Below, piece after piece: positions 11,901 through 24,300 of a DNA stretch of 64,000 nucleotides. Each line of letters begins with the position of its first letter. Within the stretch, counting starts at the first letter, position 1. The stretch is from Lagopus muta (taxonomy: Eukaryota > Chordata > Aves > Galliformes > Phasianidae): contig NC_064447.1 of NCBI RefSeq assembly GCF_023343835.1, positions 6,526,001-6,590,000 of the forward strand, read 5' to 3'. Made by a program: the position numbers and the translations under genes. The notes below the pieces were generated by a model, which saw only the letters and a list, made by a program, of their open reading frames with translations, did no database searches and was not told the origin of the DNA.

Positions 11901-14785
11901 AGATTTCAGATCCTAAGTGAGATGCTATTATATATTTATTAGAGTAATTAATACCAGCTAAAATTTTAGAAAATAAATGTTACCTACTGCCAGCAAAGCA
12001 AAAAATCCACTGATCATAATTTCTCCACTTAGAACTGCAATGTACAGTCACTTGAATTGCAAAATCTGAGCGTGACATGTGTTCTTGTATCATGAGGGCA
12101 AGAAAATCCTTATTAATCCAGACCAGAAAAGCAGAATGATGCTGAACAGCAAAGGGCAGGAACAGACAGATGGGCACTGGCTGATTGGTACTCTGAGCAG
12201 AAAAAAATGTAATGCATTTCCAGACTGTGTACTTGTGGGTAGAATAAACAAGATGTTAATTTTGACAAAAATATTGTCTGGTAAAGAACTGCTCCAGGTC
12301 CTAGAAGAGACAAGGACTGGCAGAGTATTTGAACTAGTGTCCTAATTTCTCTGTTTAGGAACTGATTAGATAGAGTCTCATAATGGACCAAACACTTTAC
12401 CAAAATATATGAAAGGAAATACTTGAATGGTACAGTAATTTGTTTGAAAAGTTTGGCCTTTTTAAAACACACTGTGTAACAATGCACAAAATACTCTTTC
12501 CTAGGAATGATTTCAGATTTCTGGGGGTAAGAGAAATTTAATTTTCATTAAGAGTTTGTGTGTATTCTTTGCAGATTTGTCTTTTCTACCCAGTCTCCTT
12601 CCTGTTGTACTAGGGAGGGAAGACAGAGCCCTGACCTCAACAGTAATGGATTAAGCAGTCCATGTGGATGTGTTACATCATATGACACAGGAGTGAGTAT
12701 CTTACTAATCAAGGACTAGAAGGGAGTAAAATAAGATTCTTAGCTCTGTTGAGATATAAGGCCCACGTATCTACAGTCTTCCTAAAAAACAAATAAACCA
12801 CATACTTACCAAAACATTTTCACTGAGATAAAGAGATTTCATTGCTTACACTTGCATTTCAGCCTGGAATATCAGGGTTGTTGAGGGAAAAGGTTATTTG
12901 GGCTGATCATAAGGGAATTGAGGTACTTCAGTTGAATGAGTTATGACTCTTCAAATTATCATTTACAACAACCACAACATGGTAAGAGCCAAAATACCAG
13001 CACATGCCCTGTGATCAGTGCTATGGAATTATCTATTCATGTGACTCACTCCAAGTAATGGTTAATTCCTTGCTTATTCCTGAGTCGTGAAACAAGAGTT
13101 CTTTGAGTTAGTGGGATCTCTCCCATATCCCCACATGTTTCAGCTGGCACACGCAGAAGGCATGGCCACATCTGTTTCAAGGTGGGGAGATAGAATGGGA
13201 CTTCTAACAAGATCCCAGTCAAACAGGATGGGACTGAAAGCTGTGTTATGGGAAAACAAACTGGGTGGTGATGATCCCGAGACAGGCAAGGAGTTCAGCT
13301 ATTCCAAAGCACTTGTGCTTGAAAGAAATTACGGCACAGATGGCACAAAACAAAGAGCTCGTTCCTGCTCCAATTAAAAGCTCAACTCTCGACTCACATA
13401 ACTGCAGACAGAATCACTCCCAGGTACGTTGACAGAAGAGTATTTTCAGCTCATATGGATTTCTGAAGCACTTGGTATGGGGCAGTCACGTATCTTCACA
13501 GTGAACTGGAAATGCTGCCTCTTCTTGACTATGACAATATTTCTCCTGCATCTTCACAGAAGTGTACACAAAATTCAAGCCAAGTAATTTATGGAAACCA
13601 AACAACCTTTTAGTGCTTTCACATTTCAATGAGGCAGGACGATTTAAGATGAGAATACAGATAAGTATAATGCGTTTGATCCATCAAAGCGTTTTTTGCT
13701 TTAGTGGGTGCTTGCATGTATTTGCTGGGATTTATTTCTATTTAAGGAAAGGCCACAATCTATTGTTTACATGCAGAAAAGGAAATGCAGTGGGGAAAAT
13801 GCTGATATTTTATCATTAGTGCTAGAGAAAAAGTTGCAAGGCAACTTGCAGCAATAGTAGTTCTTTGCTCATAAATGCAATGCATGTAGTACTGTTCAAC
13901 ATCATGTCACATTTTCTAGGGTTAGAGATAGGCAAAGGCAGTTCCTAAAGCAGCAGATTGCTAAAGGGGAAGATGGAACAAGAAGGGGTGAAAAATGGCA
14001 ATGCTCTCACTGCTTCCTTTGCCAATAACAGTCTTGAAAATCAGGTTGGCTCCTGTTGCTGCTGCAGGAGTCACAGACCACCTGGGCCTGTGGTGGGAGC
14101 TGTTACTCCCAGCAACAGCAAAAGCCTACCCTTCCCCAGCAAGAAGCTGCAGCTGCTTCTCTCCTGCCTTATTCTTATCACTTCCCCAGCTGTAGCAACT
14201 TTTCAAATCTGCTTTCAGTGCAAAGAAGCTAGATTTGATGTTTGCCATAAAGAAATTCAAATACAAGTCTGAAAGACATTTACTACAGCACAGCCCTAAA
14301 TGGAGAAGCTGAACTTTTAAGAGTGATCAATGCCTTTCTTCAATTCCAGAATAAGGACTTTTGCAATGGCAAAATGGAAGATGGTACCATGAATTCTTGG
14401 CATAAAAACATGCTGACGAACACAACGATGTCTATTTACATGCAGCGAATTTTTAATTTATCTCTTTTTCCATAGTTTAAAATACTTCTATCTGACATGA
14501 AAGGCATTAGACATACAACTATATGTGATTCATAGTTATGATAAATTATTACAAACCTTGTGGAAAGTGCTGGATTGACAGTCCTAGTAGTACATAGTCC
14601 CAGTGAACAGTTTTCTCCTATAGTTTCTAGCTGTATCCTTCAACCCTGACCAAACTGGAGGGTCATCTTGTGATAAAAATAATAAGCTTTCCATGGTGCA
14701 TTTTGTCACATCAAATACAAACAGTATTGCACTGCCCTCTGTGGTAACAATCCTGTGTTGTATATATGCAGCTGTGGGGAATACA
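8951..14785. other. Intergenic region between KDELR2 and OTOA
   Basis: Apart from the CR1 copy at 9158-9765, this is unremarkable AT-rich sequence. None of its short reading frames resembles a protein I know, and I found no chain of exon-like segments. The 3' ends of OTOA transcripts should fall at its right edge. Confidence 0.7.
9158..9765 (-). mobile_element. CR1 LINE, about 600 bp, inverted
   Basis: On the minus strand this reads as the end of the CR1 reverse-transcriptase frame ([20 protein letters not shown], then [13 protein letters not shown]) followed by the 3'UTR and the bird CR1 tail (cctctaagatcacc on the plus strand near 9190). It is 5'-truncated and mutated: the frame ends within the fragment and the copy is inactive. 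It is the longest transposon copy I can identify in the window. Confidence 0.92.
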
Positions 14786-14874
14786 TTTATTAAAAATGCT
14801 TAAATAAGATCACAGGACTACTTCTTAGCTGAGCAGGATTTAAACTACTGGCCCAGAAATGAAATTATTTTATT
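14786..14874 (-). terminator. OTOA: Candidate OTOA poly(A) signals
   Basis: On the minus strand AATAAA occurs at 14874-14869 and again at 14791-14786, about 370-460 nt after the proposed stop. This gives a plausible short 3'UTR. No cleavage data support the choice. Confidence 0.45.
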
Positions 14875-15245
14875 GCAACAGCAGTAGCTTTTAGCGTGGC
14901 TTCTAATTTGCCACACAGAAAGAGCCTCTGTCCTGAGGCTACAAACTATAGGAACAAAATGCAACAGATGGATTGAAATAGCATGACCAAATAAACCAGA
15001 ATAAGAAGGACTGGGATAAAATACATCAGCTGCCCATCCTCTGTGTCATTCAGGCTCCTCTCTAACATATACGCTTATCTTCCAGTAACTTTCTCATGAC
15101 ACATATAAGGCATTTGCAATTTTGAAATTTGTTCTGAAGTATTTGGAGGGATTCCATCTTACTTGTTAATGGTAAAGCAAAGCAGATACTTCACATCATG
15201 ATGCCAGATGAAGGTGTTGCTTTTAAGAAATTAACCAGGTTGCAC

Positions 15246-15328
15246 TCAGGCATCTGAGCGCCTCTTCATTCTGCTCTTTGTGCTAAGCTGCAGATCTTCA
15301 GCACCTCCTTTTCGCAATCTCCAGAACA
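15246..15328 (-). CDS. OTOA: OTOA coding exon 30, candidate terminal exon
   Basis: The acceptor is ttgatttttag|TGTTC. In the phase required by exon 28 or 29 it reads [20 protein letters not shown], then KRRSDA and stop TGA at 15248-15246. The tail is basic, as expected of a cytoplasmic end after a membrane segment. It is unlike the human GPI-signal terminus. Confidence 0.6.
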
Positions 15329-18300
15329 CTAAAAATCAAAAAGCAAAGAAAAATATTGTATTTTTTTGACATACCTTGATTTGCAGCCTTAAACACTGAG
15401 TGGAATACTAGAGCATTTAGTTTGCTTAACTAGCATTTTTACCTTAATCCCATCAGTGCTCTTGTTAAATCTTATTCTGTTAAAATTATGAAATACAATA
15501 AAATTCAATGGCAACATTCATTCACCTGGAGGTTATCACAGCACTTGTGGAATACAATCTTATCAGTGGACTGGAACAAGCAAAATACAGATTAATACCA
15601 ACAACATGCTCTAAAAAATTGGACAAATTGATTGGTGTTACATGGAATTTTAAATATACTTTTGTTAAGGCTGGCCTTATAGTAAAGATAAGATAAGGTG
15701 CTTTACTCTTGATTAGAGTCTGAGATCGGCTAAGAGTTACAAGACACCTCTGCAATACAAATAAGTTATTCAGAAATTGCTACCTCCATTTTCAAAGCAG
15801 AAAGGGGGTCTCAGTCCTTCACCCTCCCATCTTACTGCTAAGCCATTACTGTTACATGTGATATAAGTCTCTCTTATAAAGATCCCTCCAACTGAAAACA
15901 TAACTTACCATAAGCTTAACACTCATGGATTCAGAGAGGCACGTGCAAGTGTGAACAAAGCACACAACCAGATGCTGAAGCTGCTCAGACGGGGAGCACC
16001 TGAAAAGCAGAATGCTTCATGCTTTACTTTCACAACATACTTCAGACTAGTGCTATCCTACCTAAGCCAGCCTGAAGAGGTGTAGCAAATTACAGCATTT
16101 CAGGCCTCCTATTTATATTTAGCAGCTCAAAAGATGACAATATTTGGAACGGTCAACTTCCATGCATGGCTCCAAAGAGAAACATTTCATAGGGGTAGTA
16201 TGGAATAATAGGTATAGCAAGAATAATGAATGAGAAACTCAAGAACTCAGGTGATCTTTGCCCCGGAAACTCCTCCCCTGTGGCATATCTACAGGAAAAC
16301 TGTGCCACGTGCATGAGAGATGTGGGCTGACAGCACAGGTCAGCTGCTTCCAGTAAGATCTGCTTTAATTTCAGCAAGGGCATGGTAGCAATTCAGTCCT
16401 CTTTTAGCACCTCAGCATTCCTCTTTTTTGTTCAACATCTTATCTCTTGCTTGTAGCAGTGGAAGGAATAATATTTGCTGTCTGATAGTGATAATCTCTC
16501 AACGCTGGCTTGACTGTATGTGAACTATCACTAACTGCAAAACATCCATATATACTCACCAGCATAACTTGTCTCCAGTATGATTTGTAATATGAAGAAG
16601 TAGTAAGTTAAACCACTGGAGCCTAGGCTTTCTTTCCAAACAGGATGAGAACAGCAGGGGGAAAGCAGGGCCCTAGGTCCAGTTTGGATAAAGGTGCTGA
16701 TCCACCCCAGTGCCACTTCCTTTCCCATTTGCAGCTCAGCCAACCAGAGCCCTGCTCTAAACTTTTAAGGCAAAGAACATGGGAAAGAAGGACTGGGGAA
16801 AGCTCTCTGTTTCAGCCTGTTTTACACAAGCTAGTGCTTAGCACAGTGTCATCCACTAGCCAGCTGACAGTTTTCCTTCATTATGCTGTGGGTAAATCCA
16901 GTAGCATCCTTGTAATTCCTCTTGGTCAGGCACATGATTGGTGGTAGGAGTTAAAGCTGATTACAGAATTCACTCTAGCCCTCCTTCACAATACGGGTGT
17001 GATCCTGGTGGGTGCTGAGATGCACGTTGCACTGGTGCACCAGCACCCTCCCCTCTAAGCAGAGTGGGAAGTGGCTGTACTCACCACCTGGAGCTGGGGG
17101 TCGCCTCGACAGCGGTATGCAAGCAGTGGTGGGTGCCTCCGGGCTGTTGGTCCTGGCTCCATCCAGTGCCAGCTGAAGGCTCTGGAGCTGTGATGCACTC
17201 AGATGCTCACGCTGTGATTCTGTAACCATAGCAGCATTTTCAGGGCCCAGGTTTGCTATTTGTTTTGGTGACAATGCCTGAGAGTGAAAAAGCCAGAAAA
17301 AATCATTTAGACCTCCAATTACAGACAGGTAAGGAATGAGGAGAAATAGCCTTCAACATTGTATTTCTACAGGAAAAAACTCAATAAAGCTTAGAAAAAG
17401 CTCTTTGTTAATTTATTTCACTGGGCATTTGCTGCTCGGCTGTAACAGCTTGAGAAGCTTTCTTTGATAACACTTGATTGGACACCGCTTCAGTATGTAA
17501 AAGGAGTTTCATTGTCCAGTCACTTTTCTGACTTGTGCAAAGACAAATGACACTGTGCCTCATCTTGTGTTCTCGTGTATTTCCTCTTATACCTGCTCCC
17601 AAGCAACCTCTCTTCATCTATATTTAACCCTTGATTGGAGGTATCAGTAGGGAAAGCAGTGAGTTGAAAAATAATATGTTTTAATCTCATGATTGTTTCC
17701 TTTTTTAGACTGCAAATCCTCCAAGTTTGGACGTACAAGTTTGTATTTAAAAATGAATATGGAAATTATAATCTTGTAGTAATTATGTTACACAGAAATT
17801 AACTTGCCATGCATTGGCCATGCTGGATTGCTTCGATTCCAGCTAACAATCTGCAGCCCCAAGAATTGCAGCCTTCCTGCACAACATGCCATCTCTGCAG
17901 CAACAGTTCTGCATCCAGGTCCTATTTTACAAGGGATTATATTTTCCCCTTCCAGGTAGGTCAGAGCACAGCACAAACCCTTCCTAATTTTTCATTGTCT
18001 AGCAAACGATATGCTCCTTTAAACCTCATAAACTCATGTAAATGTCTGTCATCCAGAGATGCTGAGATGAGCCACTTTTAAACTAAATTAAGGTCCATTA
18101 TACAATGTAGTTTTTCAGAATTCAAAACCTGAATAATGTATGTAGCTCTACAATAGCATAAAAGCTACGTAAACAAATTCTGCTCTGAGTCTTTCAAATA
18201 CAGCAAAATGTTCTGGGAAGATCCCCTGTTGTTTTTTAAGCACATTTTGTATCATCATTCCCACTCACTTCGCAAGAAATTCTAGAGGGTGCCATAGACC

Positions 18301-21300
18301 TTCACCTTCGCCTGTTTTCCAGACAGTTTGGCAAAGAGCATCTCAAGCTTATCTAAACTGTCAGTGGTACTGTGCAAAACAGTAACTGTTCAGGGAGTTA
18401 TTCTCATTTATGGATCCTGACACAGTTAACTATCTGTTTAGCTCATCTGGCCATAAATACATCATTTGACTGAGCATCTGAAAGAGACCAGACTAGGCAG
18501 AACATTAATCTTGTCACTGAGTCAAATAAAGTCTGGGCCAATGACCTCGAGATCCACATTCTAATTTCTGGTCCACATTCAGAATGGTTGTAATTAGATG
18601 TAATTCCTTTCTGATCTGTATCTGCTTGTACAATCTGTTCCTCAGAGCTAACACAGGGAAATGTTGCCAGATTTCAGGATAATAAAAAGGCTCTTACCTA
18701 AGTCAGCACAGAAATCTGTAGTTGTGATAGCATCTCTACAAATGCTAATAAACAGAGAAGAAAACTCAGATTTGAATACAGTGTGAAAAGAAAGAGAGTC
18801 CCTTCTGTGCTTTCTGACCCCAGGTCTTTGCTTTTTCTCTGATTCGCATTCTGAGGAAAAAACAAAGCTTGCTTAACATGTTTCATGCTCATCCCAAATA
18901 CAGATAACACAGTTTAAAGTTAATGTTTTAGATTCCTGACTGTCTCTCAAACCATAGAAAAAATTCTTACTGAAACCCCAAACCAATGCTGCAGGTTATT
19001 TATACCAGAGTTAAAACAATAAAAATTCAATTACTTCTTCACTAATAAAGCTCTTACTTGGAAAATTTCAGCAGGTATACTTCTTACTGCTATTGGCTGC
19101 AAATATGGCATCAGGTTTTTATCAAAAGCTTTTAATTCATCCTCATTCAAACCACCTGCAAAGATAATACAGTTTTTTTTATTAGATTGACTTTTAGGGT
19201 AACACTTGTGCAAAATATCTAGTAAATGTATTTCTTCCATATGTTTCATTGAGGAATACTGGTTCTTAATCTTGTTGTTTCTTACCCTGTGTTCAAACAT
19301 CACAAGTCTTTAGCCACTGGTATGGAGTGTACTCTAACTGAAGGACCACTAAATAACTCTTGTGGTTGTAAATGAGACAGCTGAGGGGAGATCTGAGAAA
19401 AATCTACGAAGTCATAAGCAGTGTCGTTAGAGAATGTTTCTTCATAGTCTCCTCTAAGACAGGAAGACTTAGGGAGCATTAACTGAAATCATTGGAAGGC
19501 TTTAAAAAAAGGAGGTACCTTATGGAGACTACCACAGACTTTTCCTTAGTGCTAATTGCTGAATGCCCATCCCAGCAGGTGACTCCTCTCTGGAAAAAAA
19601 TTCCTTTTGCCAGTCTTGAAAAACACGCCGCTACTCGAACCTTTCACTCAACACTTCATAACACTGCCTCACAACTATCACCATCTGCAGTCTGAAATTT
19701 GTTACCTGCTATAGTACCAATTTCCTGTAACACAGAGCCATTCCATCTGGTCGCAGTTCCAAACACAGACTCTGTTATCTTCTTAAACTGCCTCAGAACA
19801 GGGGTGCTACACAGCAAGAGGCCAATTCTTGCAACAGCAGCACTGCAAAAGACAAGGTTAACGTGAAATGCTGCAATTGCATGCAGTACTAAAAGTGCCT
19901 GGAATATAGTCTGCAGTAGCAAGAATGTAAACCCATTTCTTAGTTAAAATGTATGTACAAACATTGCAAGCAAATGTTGAACGCCTGGAGCAAAAACCCA
20001 GGTTTCACAAAATCATAGAGTTTGGAAGGGACCTCTGGAGATCATGTAGCCCAACCCCCTGCTAAAGCAGGTTCCCTACAGTAGGTTGCAAGGTCTCTGA
20101 GTGCATTACTTGAGTGGTGGGATACAAATGGCAGAGGAAATTTAAAATGACTGTGCTTTAAACAGCCACTGTATGCTTTCTGTAACAGCTACTGCCTTTT
20201 TTAAAGCATTTAGGATGCAAACAAAAAGAGCCCTTTAGGCTCTATGAATCTTCAAGGAAAACAAGTTTGCATTTCATCAATAGAGATACTAACAATTCTG
20301 TTATGTTTCAAATGCTGTACCTGAATTCAGCAGTCCTTATGGACATGATTTCAGTGGAGTTCAGAGCACAGAGAATAGCTCCCAATCCAACTAAATCAAA
20401 GCTTTTTAGTGTACTCATTGTTCGCCCAGAATCTTCTAGAAAACTTTGCAAAATAGATCTTGCCTGCAGAAATATGAAGATAAAAGGTGTGAATGGAGTA
20501 AATATAATTGAAGATTTTGTTACCAGCAGCCCAAATTCTAACTGGAAGCTATGGAGGGTTACAAAGGGCCTATATATATAATCCCGAGCCTTCCAATATA
20601 ATTAATAAGAGCTCTGTCATGGCCTTCAGAAGGAGCACTGGCAACACCTATTTGAGGCACTTAAGCAGAGTGTTTATATGGCCATTTCCCAAATGCAAGC
20701 AAGTTAAAAGAATTCAGTATGTCTTCTCTTGGTCACAAGTGACTATCTCCCTACAAGAAACGGGCACTGAAGTGCCTGACAGAGCTGCCAAATTCAGTTA
20801 AATTGCTAGAAAGAAATGCAAATTAATTAATGGGATTAATATGAATTATTTAGGCTTTCTAATATCAGGTTGTCTTGCCTTATTTAACTGTCACTTTCTT
20901 TCAATTTAATATGAAAATCTCCTGATGTAATCAGAGGTTATTCAAAGAAAGGAAGATGAAAGGAACATAGCATCCAAGTGGCATACTTGCTATCAACCTA
21001 GGTTTCAGTGAATGCTAGGGCTGGGCTGTACACTACCTCTTCAGTGATTACTCTCAGTGAGGAAAGGCCTGTAACTTCCACCAGCAGCATCTCTTCAGGG
21101 ACCAGTGTGAGAGGAGCTGCTGACCTCTTTTATTACTTGCTGGGCAAGAACTAAGGAATACTGGTCACCACCAGAATTAATACTGTTTGACCACAATTAA
21201 TGCAATTAGTAGCGATTTACATCCTCTTGGACATTTCATTGGCCAGGCAGACATCAGTGCTGACCTACCAGCTCTTATTTGTGGTGGCCTCAGCTGAAGG

Positions 21301-24300
21301 CAGCCAGCAGGCAGTGGTAGGGGTTGCTGTATTGGTTTCCTAGGCAATCCCAGGCCTTCAATCCCAAAGGATATATTCAGTGGTAAATTCAGTAACACGC
21401 TTACCTGGGCAAGAGTCCATTCTGCTTGTTGACTGAGGACAGAAATGGTGTCAATTGAATGTAAATCTAGCTCTTCAATTTCATTTTCAGTGAGTGCCAG
21501 TGCTATACGCCCCAGAGAAACAATATGGTAGCTCTTCCAGCCTAGCAGCGACCCCCAAACCTTTAGAACAGATTCATTGATTTAAAACATCTGTTAGATC
21601 ATTGTGACTCTTTCTCTAGGTACACCATTCCTCAAACACTCCTTTTTAAAAGTCCCGATACCTGATATGTGTTTCTTCACACACAAAAGGCAGAGATTGG
21701 ATACTGTGAAGGTGGGTACTGAAGTAATAATGGTTAGTTTATCTAAAACATCAAAATCAATGTACTTATATTGATGAGTTCCTCTTCTAGCTTTATTTGT
21801 TGCACAGTTACAGTACAGATTCAAAAGCTATCACAGACCAGCCCCAAGAAAGTTGTAATTTCAGGAGATCTGCCTGAATAAGGAATAATGAATAGCCATC
21901 AAGAGCTAAACCTGCAGAGCTCAGAACAATTGACTGCATTTAGCTGGGAATTACAGAAGATGGGAGTCATTGGTCAGTATCTCTTAGGATGTGGCCAATT
22001 GCCTTTGTGGAGAAAAGACAGTGGCTTTTGGCTGATGGAAGTAATTTGAACAAGACAGCTATATGCTGGGGGAAAAAAAAAAAGGTATCAGATACCTGAG
22101 CATCTTTGCATGATGTCAGTCAGCGCAGGAGACTTTTCTCATACGAGATTGTGCAAACAACTCCAGATAGAGAAATGAATGTAAAAGCACAGTCCTGGGC
22201 TGAGCTGACCACTCCATGCAAATATTTTTTCCATTTTCAGAGGACTGGTGTTTGCTCTACAACTCACAGGACACAAAGGGCCAGATCTCTGGAATAAGAT
22301 GCTCTCCCCCAGAGCTGGGGGCTGTGTGCTCTTTGTGCCACCACACACCCTGGAGATGCCCCAGGACTGTCGAGGTTCTGTCTCAACTATGACTCTCAGG
22401 GTAAGGATTTGTTTAAGACAGTCTTTGCCAGACCCTCACCTTCTGACTGAGTATCCACTAGATCTTTTATGTCAGTTTTATAGAGTCATAAAGAAACAAA
22501 AATAGCCCAAGTCTGGGAAATTTCAGTCTTCTCCAAAGAAAAGACACAGCTAAAAGCATTACCTCCGTTTTAATGCTAATTGTCTAGCTTAGGAGATACA
22601 CGAAACACATACAGTTAAAAATGTTGTGTGCCTGTTTCCTGATATAGGTCATAAAATACAGAATCTGAGCAGTTTCATAAATAGCATTATCTGCACTGCT
22701 ATTATAGCATTGCTGAAGCAATCTCAGACATAATGGTATAAATAACACAGTGTATGAAAACTGAACCTCCCCTTTGTCCTCATTCACCTAGAGACTACAA
22801 AACCATACATCTGTTACTATCATGGAGCCTGGAGACCTTCCACTTCCAAGTGAGTTAAGCTGCTTACTTCCATTAAGACCCAATCTGATAACTAGAATTT
22901 TTGAATTAGTTTGTGGCCATGAGTAGAACGCAGTTTATTTTAGAGGAAATAAATCAATTTAGGAGAAATAAATCAATTTAGGAGAAATTAAATCTGGCTT
23001 AATCAAACCTTTAATCATAGAAACTAGTTAATAATATAACAGCATCTTCTGCAAATAATTTCAAAGAGCTGTAGCAGCTCCTTTGCCTGTACTGATTTCT
23101 CATGCTTGGTGTTGACTGTAATAGCGTGTTGCATCTGACAGATTAATACAGAGTCTGTCCTTGTCTAGCAGCATTCTGTCTCGCCAGCACTCACAAAGAC
23201 CAAATATACAAAATTCAGAGCACCAGAGATCTGTGGATCTTTGAGTTGAGTATAGGAGCATATCAATCTTGTTAACAATTTCTCTAGAGCAGATAACACT
23301 CTGTAATCACACTATTATGCTGTACTCTGTAAAATAGTTCAGTTTCTACCATCTCAGATGAGCATTAGTTTTATTATCCTCTAGAATTATTTTTATTTTT
23401 CCTTTTCCCACCCACATGCCTCTGTGTTGACAGAGGGAGGCAGACGGACAAATGTATTTGATGCAGTGAGCTGCTGTCCTGTCACAGCAGAGACACAGCT
23501 GCAGAGTTAGTCAGACACCTGGCCAGTGCCCCTTTTCTTCACACACCTGTGATTTGGGAGTTTTAAAGATGTGCTGCCCTGCTAGAAACTGCACTTTTGG
23601 ATTATCTACTTTGGCTGCAACTGCCACTGTACAAAGATGCCGCCCAGGCTCATTTTGGCACAGTCTTCAGACCTCCAAGCATCCGCACTTGTCCTACTTG
23701 CAGCTAACTGCACTTGTAGACACTTCCTAACCTTGTTCTGTCAGAACAATCCAGCAGAACCTAAAAATGACTTCTAAAACATTGTATCATTTCGACAGAA
23801 TGGGATTCAGGAAAAGCTAGCCAGGGAGAGATGGAGGCAGAGAGGAGACAACTTCCATCAGATACTGGTGACATGAAGCTGAAGACAGCCTGGGCATGCT
23901 AACCTCTTCATCTCTCATTCTTCTGAAGCCAACACAGTAGATACAACTGCATCCTAAGGCTTTTCCTGGCTGAAACGTAAGTCTATTTTGGAACAATACA
24001 AGCAAGCAGAAAAAGCAGGTGACCTCCAGGAGGAATGCATCACCAGTCTCAGTGGTGGGTGAGGTCTGGCTTCTAGGAGCCCAAGTCAGCACTGCACAGA
24101 GCCCACACACTGCTGGTGCTTTGCCCCTGACACAGGGTACAGTGGTGGCAGCACCCAACCCTGTCCTGTGCTCTGGCACGCTCCGCTGGCACCACACATG
24201 CCAAAGGCCCAGGGCAGAGACCTGTTGCTTACCCACCAAAGTATCCCCTCTTTCAGTCAGTTTGGTTTTATTACACTGTAAACTGTATTTAACATGAACG

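Noticed and set aside
23817-24297. Opposed 140- and 92-codon frames in an OTOA intron
   Set aside because: No splice sites, homology or conserved features. They are chance frames in a GC-richer stretch.
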